Origin: Malurus cyaneus samueli
Lineage: Eukaryota > Chordata > Aves > Passeriformes > Maluridae
Length of the DNA stretch: 64,000 nt
Direction: 5' to 3'
Assembly: GCA_009741485.1 (NCBI GenBank)
Contig: CM019214.1
Span: 29,230,746-29,294,745 of the forward strand
The notes beneath the pieces were generated by a model. That model did no database searches. It was given only the letters and a program-made list of their open reading frames with translations, and had not been told where the DNA came from. The position numbers and the translations under genes were made by a program. This document shows positions 26,301 through 52,133 of this stretch, piece by piece (the first letter of the stretch is position 1; every line of letters begins with the position of its first letter).

Positions 26301-27977
26301 GGGACATCGCTATCAGTTTTGTTAGAAGCAGAACACATTCTGTCTTCACTGTGAAATTTTTCTTCTTTTTTGGCTTCCTCAGAACATTTGCCTCTTAAAT
26401 CCAGTGCCTCTTTTTGGACTATTGGTGGCTTTGTGCCAGAAGCTGGTATTAGGAGAGTTAGCTGTCGATCCATTGGAGGATCAACTTCACAAGATACAGG
26501 AAATCTCGGCAGGGTGTTTTCTAGTGCTTTCTGCTCTGGAAAACATTTTTGGCCTGCAATGAAAGGATCCTTTCCTAGCTCCATGAGCTCTGTGTCATCT
26601 TCCTCTGAACTGTATACATACATAGATATTTTAGGAATCTCTCCTAGTTTAGTGTTCTGAGGACTTTGTTCATGAGATCCTTCATCTGTGCTAGAGTCAA
26701 GCAAGTCAGAAGGTGGGCTGTCTTCCTTAACATGTGACAGAGCATTGCTAATTCCCAGTAGTGAAGATATGTCAGGCCCAGCTGGCATGTTAGTCCTGTC
26801 ACAATCTAGACCACATTCAGATAAGGGAGGAATGCAGTCTACAAAATCTTTGTTTTTATGAGTCATTGAAGGGTTATCTAGAGTAGGATGAAAGTTGGGT
26901 CCCTCTTTTGTGGAATCCATTCTAGCCTCAGCACAGTCCTTTGCATTTGAGATGGTCTCTGGTGCCACCAGTAACTCTTCTTTGTCCTCTCTATCCTGTG
27001 CTGCATTTGCCAGTGTTTTGTACTCTCCATGGTCTCTGTTGGATCCCTCCTTTTCCTTCAGTAGTGTGTCATGACCAAAAGGCTGCTTTGTGGCATTATT
27101 TTTCGACCAGCTCCAAGGATGGTTAATTTTGGTAGCCATGCTGAGTCTGGCTACTGGGACCATGGAGCACACTAAATTTTGGGACTCTGGACCCTTTATA
27201 CCTGTGGCTGTCATTGCTGCCATGCGCAGCACTCTGACCTCAGGCTTATGAATAGTTTTTCTACTCGGGAAGTTTTTAGTTTTTCTCTCACCTTTGCGCA
27301 AGAGCGATGCCTTCACCTCTGCAGCTGAGCAGAGAGTGCTTTGTTCAAATTGCTCCTTCAGTTTGGACAGGACTGAACTCTTGTTGACTATTTTTGGCAA
27401 ACTGATGTTTTCTCCCTTCTTTTTCCAGCTGAGAGACTTCTCCTTGGCTTCTTTTTCTTCAGCGGCTAAAAATTTCTTCAGGATGTTTTTCACTCTGTTT
27501 TTTCCAGTCCCACCACTCCACCTTGCCCTCTCACTGGGTGCTGTGTCTGCATCATCCTCCTCTGATTTTCCATCTCCCTTCCTGTCTCTACTTCTGTCCA
27601 GCTTGTTACCAGCCCTGCTCACCCACAGCTTCTCTTTAATGACCAGTTTGCCAACTTCTCTTCTCTTCTTGGTGTACGGCTCGCGATTGTTGTTTAGAAA
27701 CCTGGACCGCAAAAGCTGAAATCTGGTTGGATACTGAGCCCTGACTGGACCTGGACATGGCTGGTTATGGCTCACCTGGTTTTCTTTACCTTCTGCCCAT
27801 TTTGTCCTCTTGTTGCTGATCTGTGGATCGCTGGCTGCAAGCTCAGTGACGTATAGCAGCAGGCTGCTGAGAACAGCAAAGGCTCCTTGCTCTGTTGCCA
27901 TCCTATCAAGCTTCTTCTTCAGCACGAGAGGGTCTATAAGCATCTTATCCTCTCCACAGAAGTGTGTGCTTTTGGTG
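23318..27977 (-). CDS. ADPRHL1: ADPRHL1 large alternative terminal exon (long isoform tail)
   Basis: A single open exon of 4660 bp, encoding 1552 whole codons plus a stop (TAA at 23320-23318). A good acceptor (TTTTCTCTTGCACAG) precedes base 27977, and there is no convincing ATG at the head of the frame. The frame continues in phase from exon 7 (E-E-N-T-K-S-T-H-F). With exons 1-7 it predicts a 1906-residue protein. The tail begins with a short hydrophobic, possibly helical segment (GAFAVLSSLLLYVTELA, about 384-400 of the long form). A basic stretch follows with RFQLLRSRFLNNNREPYTKK (about 439-458) and VGKLVIKEKLW. The rest is low in hydrophobics, rich in Ser, Glu, Lys, Asp, Pro and Asn, and probably disordered. 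At about 1400-1691 there are about six tandem 44-52-residue repeats. The frame has stayed open over 4.6 kb, which argues for selection. I infer that it belongs to ADPRHL1 from phase, position and strand. An independent gene with its own promoter is less likely. Confidence 0.85.
23969..24840 (-). repeat. ADPRHL1: Protein-level tandem repeat array in ADPRHL1 large exon
   Basis: About six consecutive degenerate units of 52, 50, 47, 49, 44 and 48 residues. Each starts with an (S/F)GKxQxPPS-like motif: FNNYSMPPR, SEKFQSPSS, FGKHQLPPS, SGKYQSVPS, SEKLPSSNK, SGNHQLPPP. The start of a further unit, SGMCQSPYS, follows. Later in a unit come KPxxNIPGxEKQ and KPxANxVKEKDK-like pieces. The periodicity is clear in protein but weak in DNA, so the duplication is old and the pattern has been kept. 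Weaker related units may extend N-terminally to about 25400. Confidence 0.8.
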
Positions 27978-30900
27978 CTGTGCAAGAGAAAACATAATTG
28001 TCTTTTAAAATCATCAACATTGTCACTATCTTCTCATTTTGCTTTAATGGCATGCTGCTACGCATGAAATGGAAAAAAACACTTTAATTTAGAACTTCTC
28101 AAGAGTTGATGTTGTTAGTGGTGTGTTAAAAAGCATGCAAAGTGCTCAACAAGCTTCATGAGGCATGGTGTAGCAGGAGTGTAAAAGCTCTACATCGTCC
28201 CACACAGAACTGTCAGCTCTTTCTTCTTTGTTTTGTGGGCAGTGGAAGCACTTAGGGAAGCAAACAATGCTAGTTGGGGTCCCTGCATCTCCTCTGTGCC
28301 ACTACCCCCTCTTTTAGCATTACCATGTCCTAAAGTGAGGGCAGCACTGAAAGTGTTTTCCTTTCCTGCTAGGTAAAGCGCAGGCAAAGATAAATATGAT
28401 GAGACTGCATTTAGCAGGGAACCATGATTCCATCTCTGGTTTGTAAAGCCAGACTCCAACCATTAAAACAAAATATCAAGGTTGAGGGGCCCAAATGTAC
28501 CACTGGTGATTTTTGCTATTGGTACAGGTTAGAAGTCAGTAGATACCTTCCCAGAATGAAAAAAAAAAAAACAAACCCAACCCAGGATCTTTATTATTTG
28601 CTTTTTGATTGTATTCAAATCCCACATCAGGACTATGCTCTTAAATCTGCTTTGCGAAGGGTATCACCACAACAACAACCCTGGCAGTGTCCCTTGACTA
28701 CAACCTCTTAATCTGGAGGAAGAAGGATGGACCTTTGCTTGTTTGAAGAATCAGGCCCTCGGACAGCTGGGGATTTAGGCAATGCTTTAATTGGTGTGGA
28801 TCAGTTACTAAATAAAATACTGAACTCAGCACAAAAGCTGGAGCTAGAAGTCAATAACAATAGATGGGTCTAGGAGGGAAAAATCAGGAGGTGTCAGCTT
28901 TCTGACACCATGAAAAGCTGGAAGGTTACTTCACTGTGCAGTGAAATAGCTTCATGCACAGAATGCAGCCTGCATACCCAGAGGGGATTAATTTTTACGA
29001 GCAGAAGTGGAATAAAAGATTCTTTAAATTAAGCCCACATGTAGAAAATGAAGAAAGGCTGCAAAGAGGCTCGTCCTTTAGGGAGTGTCAGCCTTGGAAG
29101 GCTGGGGAAGGCCCAACTGTGCCCCAGCAGCTGGTACCCCATGGCTGCTGAAGGAAACTGGACCTGGCCCCCCACTGCAATATTATGGAGGTTGTTTGCA
29201 AAGTGAGGGGCTGGTCCTTGTCCAGTTGGGTTGTGACATTTGGATTCCACTTGGCCACATTTCAAATGCACATATTGAAAATGACATCCCTCAGCAGAGG
29301 GATGAAGTTGCCATCTTGAATGGAAGAAGGTCTATTTATAATGACTTTGTAGGTGTTTTTAAAGGCCAATAAAAGAAAAAAGCCTGACAACTGTCCGATG
29401 TCTAACATGACAAACAATACCTCGTAGGTTTTGACAGGGAATAGGCACATTTCAGCACGGCACAGGTGCTATCACTCACTCTTCCCTTACCAAATTGACT
29501 ACAACCAAGGAAGCAAAGTTTCTATTTTACATCAAGAAGCCCATTTGTCCCAGCTATGGGAATTTTCAGAATAAAGAAAAAGAATTCAAAGTATAATTGG
29601 CTAAAAAATATCCTGGTTCGTTCCCCCTTCTCGCCAGTCTGCTGATATTTTAACTGCAAGCTTGCCATGGCAGAAGACCATCCCTCTCCTCCCTAACTAG
29701 TGTCTGGTGTATTCAGAAAAACATGTGGGGCCATCAACCAATGTGCTTTAGTTCATCTCTGATCTCTCAGAACAGCAGTGGAACACCAGATGCCCTGCTT
29801 ACCCCTCCCTTCTGGACTACTTTGGATGCTATAAATGGCCACAGTAAAATACAGACTAGTCCTACTTTCAGCATAGTCAAACTGCTATTGACTCTGGGGG
29901 GAAGAAGATCAGACCCTCTCTGCTAGAAATGTTCACAGTAATTAATCACACACGAGCTCTAAAATTCAAACAGCTTCATTAAAATATACTATGAGTGAGC
30001 TCTGTTCAAGGATTTCCTTTTCTGTGTTAGAGTGTTATTGCAGGATACCATCTGAAATGTAGCATTTGTGGGAATACTGCATTGCCTTAAGTACCAAGAC
30101 ATGTTGCATGGGTTGAGTGTTTGATCCATATTCCCCAGCCAGCAGCAGAAAATGAACAAACAGCTATGGTCCCTATTTAGGGCATCTGCAGCTCTTCCAA
30201 GATGACGTCACCTGCAAACGACCATTGTGCCCATGTGAATCTGAAACACATTCTGTGCAAGGACAGTGGGACAATGACACTGCATTCTGAGACCACCACA
30301 GAAAATGGAGGTAGTGATGAGTCTGCTTTGTCCTAGTGTTTGGAAAACACCATGCTTCTCCCTCAAGGAAGGAGGGCTAGGTAAGAGGCTTCTCATATTT
30401 GGGAGCGTGACCACCATTCTCAGCAGCCTAAGTCATCATCCCTAATTTTTCCTTACTGTCTTTTCCCAAGATGCATCCTGCTGTTCTTCATCTATGCCAC
30501 CTATCAAGGAATTATAGTCACCTCTGTATCAACTACAGACAGTCAATTCTAGTACTATTGGGGGAACCTGGACAGGTAGTCCCCATGCACAGCAGGAACC
30601 CCATGCCAGCAGAATTCACTTCCCAGCATTGTGAGCTATGCCTATGGCACAGCAGATACTCAGGCCCTTTCCTAATGCTGTGAAATGACCTAACATGTAC
30701 TTCATCCCCCTCAGCCCTCTCATCCTCTGGAAATGCTGGTTTTCACTCTTTTTAACATGTGTGGTGTGCCTCAGTGTGCTGCTGGTTTATAGAAGGGCTG
30801 CTGCGTGGTTTTCAGCGACTAGAGGACAGACTGCTTGGACCTGCAGAGGAGGCAAGGCCACCTTTAAAGTTTTCCTGTCTTCTTGGCCCACAAATAATTA

Positions 30901-32619
30901 AATTGCATAAGAAAGGCTGCTTAGATATTTATTTATAGGTTCTTTGGGAACACTTATCATGGGAAGCATCCAAGTGGTAACAGCTAATATGCTAACGGGC
31001 AGCACTGCAACCCTATCCTACTGGCTGGCCTGTCCCAGGAAATCTCTGCAGTGGATACCACTGCGCTGGGAGCAGAGGAGAGCTGAGGTGCCAAGGCGAA
31101 GGGAGAGGGGCTGGCACTCTCTCCCAGACCTGCTTGCTGCCTCCTGCACCTGTGCACTCCAGCCTTTCCATTCTGTTAGGGGTCCAGAGGCTGCTGAGTA
31201 GCAGGGGGTGGTGGCATCCCATGGCATTTGATAAAGGCCTACATCTGTAGGCTTTTCTGTTTTACTGTCTCTGGCGTGGAAAAGAAATGGAATCCTGTCT
31301 CCTGATCCTGAATTGCATGTTAAATATCTCACCACCAGTTTAGGCACTCCAACAGCCCAAAGGACTGGTTGTTGCAGGGACAGTGGCATGGGCAGGAGGA
31401 GACAGCACTATAGAGGTTTCATCAGAAAACAGGAAACAAACTGGAAAACACTGTCCAACCTGCAAAAGCCATCAGAGATCAATGGAGTGGTCTGCCTCAC
31501 TGTTGGTAGGCTCTGGGGAAATGGCCATGAGCTGGAATGTGCAAAGTGCTGCATCCTGTAGCCTCCCTCATCGCTGGGCATCCCATCACTACGTGGCTCT
31601 GCGTGGTGCTTGGTCCAGTGACCTGCCCCAGATAAGGAAGGCAACCAGGAGCAGCTCTGCCCATTCAAAACTAATGCACAGGCCTTTTGAGTGTGTTCAG
31701 TGAGATGATGGCCAAGGCACTGCTGACCCCACCAGCTGCAGAAATGATACTTTTTTTCACCTTTTAAATGAGATTCACTTATTGACCTCTGAAACACAAC
31801 TTGACCCTGCCCAGTCTAGATAGAAGGTAAAGTGGGAACAATTATGAATGCTCGTAATTTTGGTCAGTGATTATTATTTTTCTAAAGGAAGAAGAAAAGC
31901 CAAAGTACTAAAGAAAGTCCTACCTTATGCAGAATATGTTCTTCTCTCTTCTCTACTGCTGAATTTATTACAGGTGTGCTAGAGGCATCCTAAACTAGAA
32001 GCAATGTTTTCAGAAAGTCTTGGGTGTTCTCTGGCATCAAAAGCTACTGACACAATTGCTGCCTTTGGTTTAACACATCTCCAAAGCAAACAAGAAAGCA
32101 CCTTGCGAAGCTGCCAAGAGAAAACATGCTAAAACAACAGCGCGAGAAGTAACTCCGAGTACGGAAAACCTTTTCGTACGGACATTGTCATGCAGGCTGC
32201 TATTCCTACTGACAGGCATCACCTGCTCCTGTGTTTGCCACATAACATCCCAGTGATGATTCCAGCAAAGGCTTACACGGAAAAAGGCATAGGAAAGTAC
32301 TCATGTATTTTTAGCTGTCTTTTTAAAACACAGTTCAGCAGCTGGAGAAAGACAGGAGAAACCAACACCAAGTCGGCAATCACACATGGTGAAAATTAGA
32401 AAGTATTACATAGACCTCAGTTTCTGAACTTCTAAGGCAAAAAATGAGGTTAAACACAGGAACAAATTCTGAGCTCACTTCTGCGTTATTTCATTGAGGA
32501 TTTCAGATTTGTACCTGGGCTGCTCTTGGGGGTATCAGGATTTCCTTTATCAAGGCCTACTGTTTGCTTTGTTTGTGGTATGCAACTTTAACCCAATCAT
32601 AGTTTGGTGGTTTTCTTGA

Positions 32620-32875
32620 AAAATGAGGAAATAAAAGAAAAAGGAAAAATTAAAAGAAGAAGAAAAAAGGGGAAAGGTGAAGGGAAAGAAAAATAAATTA
32701 AAAGAAAAAAGGACAGAAAAAAAATTAAAATTAAAAAAAAAAAGAAATCAGAAAGAAAAAAAAAAGAAAACTTGAAGAAGAACTTGGAGAGGAGAGGTGA
32801 GATGAGGCCAGGCTCAGAAACGAGGAAAAGAACAAAAGGTAATAAAGGGAAGAAAAAAGAAAAAGGTAAAGCAGT
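32620..32875 (+). repeat. Polypurine (A/G) low-complexity tract
   Basis: About 255 bases that are almost entirely A and G on the plus strand, with only a few T and C interruptions. The complementary strand is a polypyrimidine tract. It lies inside ADPRHL1 intron 7. In the transcribed sense (minus) it is a very long pyrimidine run of the kind that can bind PTB-like splicing factors or form triplex DNA. Confidence 0.9.
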
Positions 32876-33530
32876 TGTAACTTTTCTTCTTGGGGTTTTC
32901 GTGGTACTCAGACTTGTGAAATGTATCACAGCCTGACTGTTGACCTATTACAACTGCTTGAAGACCTCAGCCAAAAATTCTGATACTGATACAGCAACAT
33001 ATAATATGTTCAATCTAAAAATAAAGACTGATACTTAGAAAATAATGCAAGATTAATTTATTTACAAATATTTCAGCCAGTTATATTTTGAAACTTTTTT
33101 TCTGAAGACTGAAGAAGAATGAAAACATAATTCAGAAATTTTAGACATGCTCATCAGAAATTTTAGACCCACTGATGCTTTGCTGTTCCCTTGAGGTATT
33201 TTTAGTGTTGGCTTTTCCTTTTTTGGAAGCTTCTAATGTAACAATACCTTACACCACAGTGCTGATACAGGGATCAGTGATTCATTAAAAGCTAATCCAT
33301 GAGACATTAGGTTTACAAGTATCACAGACACATTAGATTTGAGAACAAGGAGGGACACAGTGGTGAAAGGATTGTCAAATATACAGAGAATATCCCCGTA
33401 AGTGGGTACTACCATTAGTTTTGCAAGAAAGCATTAGTTCTGAAAATTAATTTTGTACATATAATTACTGGAAACAGCTGTTTAGGAAGTGGTATTATAG
33501 CAAGTTAGACTGAAATCAGTCAAAAGATGT

Positions 33531-33536
33531 TTTATT
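33531..33536 (-). other. ADPRHL1: Candidate poly(A) signal for the short ADPRHL1 transcript
   Basis: AATAAA on the minus strand, about 260 bases downstream of the exon-7 stop codon. It is the first canonical hexamer after that stop. A second lies at 33062-33057. Use of either would make the 354-residue form by intronic polyadenylation. Confidence 0.5.
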
Positions 33537-33796
33537 TAATTTTTGCCATTTTACGTTTAAGCAGCACTCCTTATATTCAGAAATCCCTGCATCTGTAAAA
33601 AACCCACAAATATCGCATATATCTAAGGCGTCTAATAATTCTAATAAGTCTAATAATTCAGCTATCTTCACTTGCACATCACATACACAGAGCTCTCCAG
33701 ACTAACTCAGGGCTATCTCCTTCACTATGAATGTCAGCCAGGTATCTACAGGGTTTGATATAGTCTTTATAGAAAGAGAAAATGGCAGAAACTGCT

Positions 33797-35194
<1,398 letters not shown>

Positions 35195-37944
35195 CTAACA
35201 AGTGGGAATGGCTCGGTGGCTGGGAAGGTGACAGGAGCTGTGCTCTGCCTCCTCTGGCGGTGCCAGGGACGAGCCATAGCGGCAGCTCCCGCAGTTCGGT
35301 GCTGCCGGAGGTGCCGGTGTCAGCCTGCGCTGCAGCTCCATGCACCGAACTCTCGGCAGGCCAAGGGGCTCGTTTAAGAAAGTCAGAAATGCCAAAAAGT
35401 AGATCAAGATCGATTTCAAGTTCACAGCCTAGAAATCCCTTATCGTATGAAAAATTAAGGCCGGTAAGTACACACTTTATCAATCCTCTTCCTCTGGGAA
35501 ATAATCTCAACTCCTCTTGTCACACATTTGCAAATGTTTCAATTAGCCAATCTTTCATGGGGGGTGAAAATGTTCTGTTTCAGTAATTTCTAAGGGCTTT
35601 AGTTTCGGACTATGTTAATTCAAGCCCCTTTTTCTTGCCAAGCCTTTTCTCTCCTCTTCTACAAGCACTTGAACAAAAGGGAAAATAATATGCAAATCTA
35701 AGAAACAATTCTTCCCCTGGAGAAGAAGGAAAAAAAAAGAACTCCAAACCGACAAGTGAAGTTTGCAAAGGAAAATTGGATTCTCTCTAGAGTAGATACC
35801 TCCAGCCCCAGATCCCCAAATTATCTCAACACTAATAAATTTATAAAATACCTTCCTATTAAGAAATGGGCAGCTTTATTTCCTGAAGTTCAGTTTAAAT
35901 CAAGGCCAGCTGAATTGTTGCTGGTTGGCCAGCTCTTGGCTCCTGCAACTTGTATAAAGGGTTTGCATTTCTGTCTATTCACTTTCACCTCAGCCATTTC
36001 ATACTTGGTTGAGGTTTATCGACACATACATCAAACAAGGCAGAGTTGGACTACAGCTTCACTCTGTTGCTTTCTATTTTTTTTTTTTTTTTACAGCGTA
36101 GAGAGATTATTTATGCCTCTATGCTGTCCTCTGTCCCATGCAAATTTCCAGCCTTATTGGTGCAGTTTGGGTGCTAGTGGAGCAGCATGGACACCCGTGC
36201 AATGCTCCCAAAGGCAGGAGGCCCAGCAGGGAGGGGCTGTTCTGGGTGTGCAGCCAGGTGGCTCGAGTGTCACTCTGGTTAGTCCTTCTCACCCCAGATG
36301 TTTGAGATGTCATCTCAAACAGCCTTGCTCAAACAGCTTTACATTGGGGATACTTGTCCTAGGACTGAACCTGGAGGGACTTAATTGCACCAAGGCAGCA
36401 CTTGCCAAACTTCTTCCTTCTCCATTCAGCTCCAGTGACTTTGTGCAGCCCTCTGCTGTGCTGTGGCACCAGCCCAGCTTCCCTTGGGTGGGCCAGCAAG
36501 GACCTGGTACTTGGACTAGGGGTGTCAACATGCACTCTCCTGCTGAAGGTACTGAGCTCTGCCAAGCCCAGGAAGTAATTCATGTGTCCCCTCCTTGCTG
36601 TCAACCTCTGCTGCAGTAATTACATTTGCCTCTGACTTCCTCACCCTTCAGGACCTGACCCGCTGCTGGCTAGCACTCCCTTTCCATTCTTTTTTTCCTT
36701 TTTTTTTTCCCCTTCTTTCTGGGTTCTTTCACACTGCTGATTTAAGCAACTCCATCATAAGGAAGCAAGGTCCTCAGAGTCTAATTGTCCTGGATGACTT
36801 TGGTTTGGTTTTGTAACACATGGTGTCCATCACAGGAAAGTGAACTGGGCAAGAGTTTCATTTGCAGAAGCAAGGCTGATCCCAAGTTTGGAGCACTGTC
36901 TGCTCATTCACTGTGTATCTAACATCTCCCAAATGAACATCACCAGCTTATATAGAACGTGGTCTTTGCTGCTAAGCAGTTCAAGGCGTGATTTCTTTTT
37001 GGGAGGGAGACCACCTTTGAAACATGCTCAGAGCTATCCAAGCCATATTTGAGGGCTTCACTTTCACATACAGCTGGCATTGTGCCTGCAGAAACATGCA
37101 TCTAGCCAAGCAGGAGCATGCCTATGGTGACCTGCTGGCAATATATTTGTGCTTTATTAAGTGCATGTGGAAAGGCAACAGGCTGTACTCCTAAACACAG
37201 GGGTACAGCTAGTCTGGAGGGAAGGCAAAGGAGAGCACTCCTGGGAAAAAACAGGCAGAATTGTTATCCTCTCCTCATTTACTCTTTCCATAGTTATTAA
37301 CACACTAATGAAGTGTCTCAGCTTCTGGGATTTCTGGCTGGTGGTGGAGTTTAAGGGTCAAGCATCATTTTTCCTTTCTTGTTCATCAAAATAAATAGTC
37401 CAATAGGCCAAAATAGTTGGGCTAGGGTAATGACAGTAAATTTTGCTTCAGAGTTAGGGATTCATACAGTTCTCTCTTGAAGTGGTCATGGGAAATTACT
37501 GTTTGGTTTAATCTCTCCTAAAGCTTTGCTAAGACTCTGGTAGTACTGGGAAGAACATAAAACTAGTAACAAACTCATGACACTGAATTAGAAAACAAAT
37601 CTGGAAGGGAATCTATCCTTTATATTTAGAGTGAGCAATTTCTTATTATCCACAGTCAGTTAGACTTCCATAGGCACCTTTCACTGCATAGATAATCACC
37701 TAAAAATACACAAAGTGACTTCACAGAGTAGAACTATGCTTAAATAGTCTGGGAAAAAAGGATTGATTTATGGGAAAAGGTGACAAGAACCACATACTTA
37801 TTGCTTAGCTGCTAAGTGGAGAGCTTTGGAAGGTGCCAGCACATATCAGATAGCTGTAAACACGAGGGAAGAAGACACATTATTTCTCTCGAGTTAAGAA
37901 GGTATAACCAGCAAAGAAAAGATGCTGTGCACTATAAAATAGTA

Positions 37945-38030
37945 TCTCATGGAATGTGGTGAAACACCATCGCTCAAGACACTTAAAACTATCTTGGCAC
38001 AGCCTATGTTGGCAGAGAATCAATCACTTG
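37945..38030 (+). mobile_element. Possible diverged CR1 fragment
   Basis: GGAATGTGGTGAAACACCAT, then CGCTCAAGACACTTAAAAC, then TTGGCACAGCC weakly follow the pre-terminal CR1 text in plus orientation. The match is poor and could be fortuitous. Confidence 0.3.
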
Positions 38031-38063
38031 GGATGTCTGCCTTCTGCTTGAAGGACCAAAAGA

Positions 38064-38185
38064 TCATAGACTGGGTTGAAGGGACCTTAAAGATCATTGA
38101 GCTCCAGTGCCCTGCCATGGGCTGGGACATCTTCCCCTGGATGTGACCAAATCCAGCATCCCATACCTGGGAGTGTTATTATGGG
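38064..38185 (-). mobile_element. CR1 LINE 3' fragment in ADPRHL1 intron 5
   Basis: Antisense CR1 text: ATCATAGACTGGGTTGAAGG, then GACCTTAAAGATCATTGAGC, then CCTGCCATGGGCTGGGACAT, then CTTCCCCTGGATG. It has the same orientation as the host gene's transcription. Confidence 0.87.
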
Positions 38186-38432
38186 GCTCTGGCCACAGCT
38201 CCATTAGGCTTTAAGGAGAGCCCCAGGCAAGACATTTGCCTTTTCCACCCTCATAGCCATGGCCTATATTTTGTACCTCTTCTGGGTATCACACCATCAA
38301 GTCCACCTCTCTGCACTGCTTTTCCCCATTGCAGCAAACTCAGGACTGGTGACAACTGATTATTTTTTTTTTTTAATGCTAACACATGCCTGAGCCGAGG
38401 ATGAGAGTTTTTTTCTTCTTTTTTAAATTTCA

Positions 38433-52111
<13,679 letters not shown>

Positions 52112-52124
52112 TCAGCTCCCCTGA

Positions 52125-52133
52125 CACTTTATA
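52125..52133 (-). promoter_or_regulatory. ADPRHL1: Candidate TATA box of ADPRHL1
   Basis: TATAAAGTG on the minus strand, about 95-100 bases upstream of the ADPRHL1 ATG. This would put transcription start near 52100 with a 5' UTR of roughly 65 bases. There is no CpG island here, which fits a tissue-restricted TATA-type promoter. A MEF2-type sequence, CTAAATATAA, occurs at 52901-52910, but such matches are expected by chance every few kilobases. Confidence 0.4.

Noticed and set aside
27983..27985. TTG at 27985 as the start codon of the 1555-codon frame
   Set aside because: TTG is not a normal start in vertebrates, and the triplet lies within the splice acceptor. The frame is entered by splicing at 27977.
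32597..32929. 110-codon minus-strand frame with long Phe/Ser/Leu runs
   Set aside because: It is simply a translation of the polypyrimidine tract.
35756..36619. 287-codon plus-strand open frame in ADPRHL1 intron 5
   Set aside because: The composition is random-like, with no domain, a poly-F run from a T tract and no splice or promoter context. Without transcript evidence it looks like chance.
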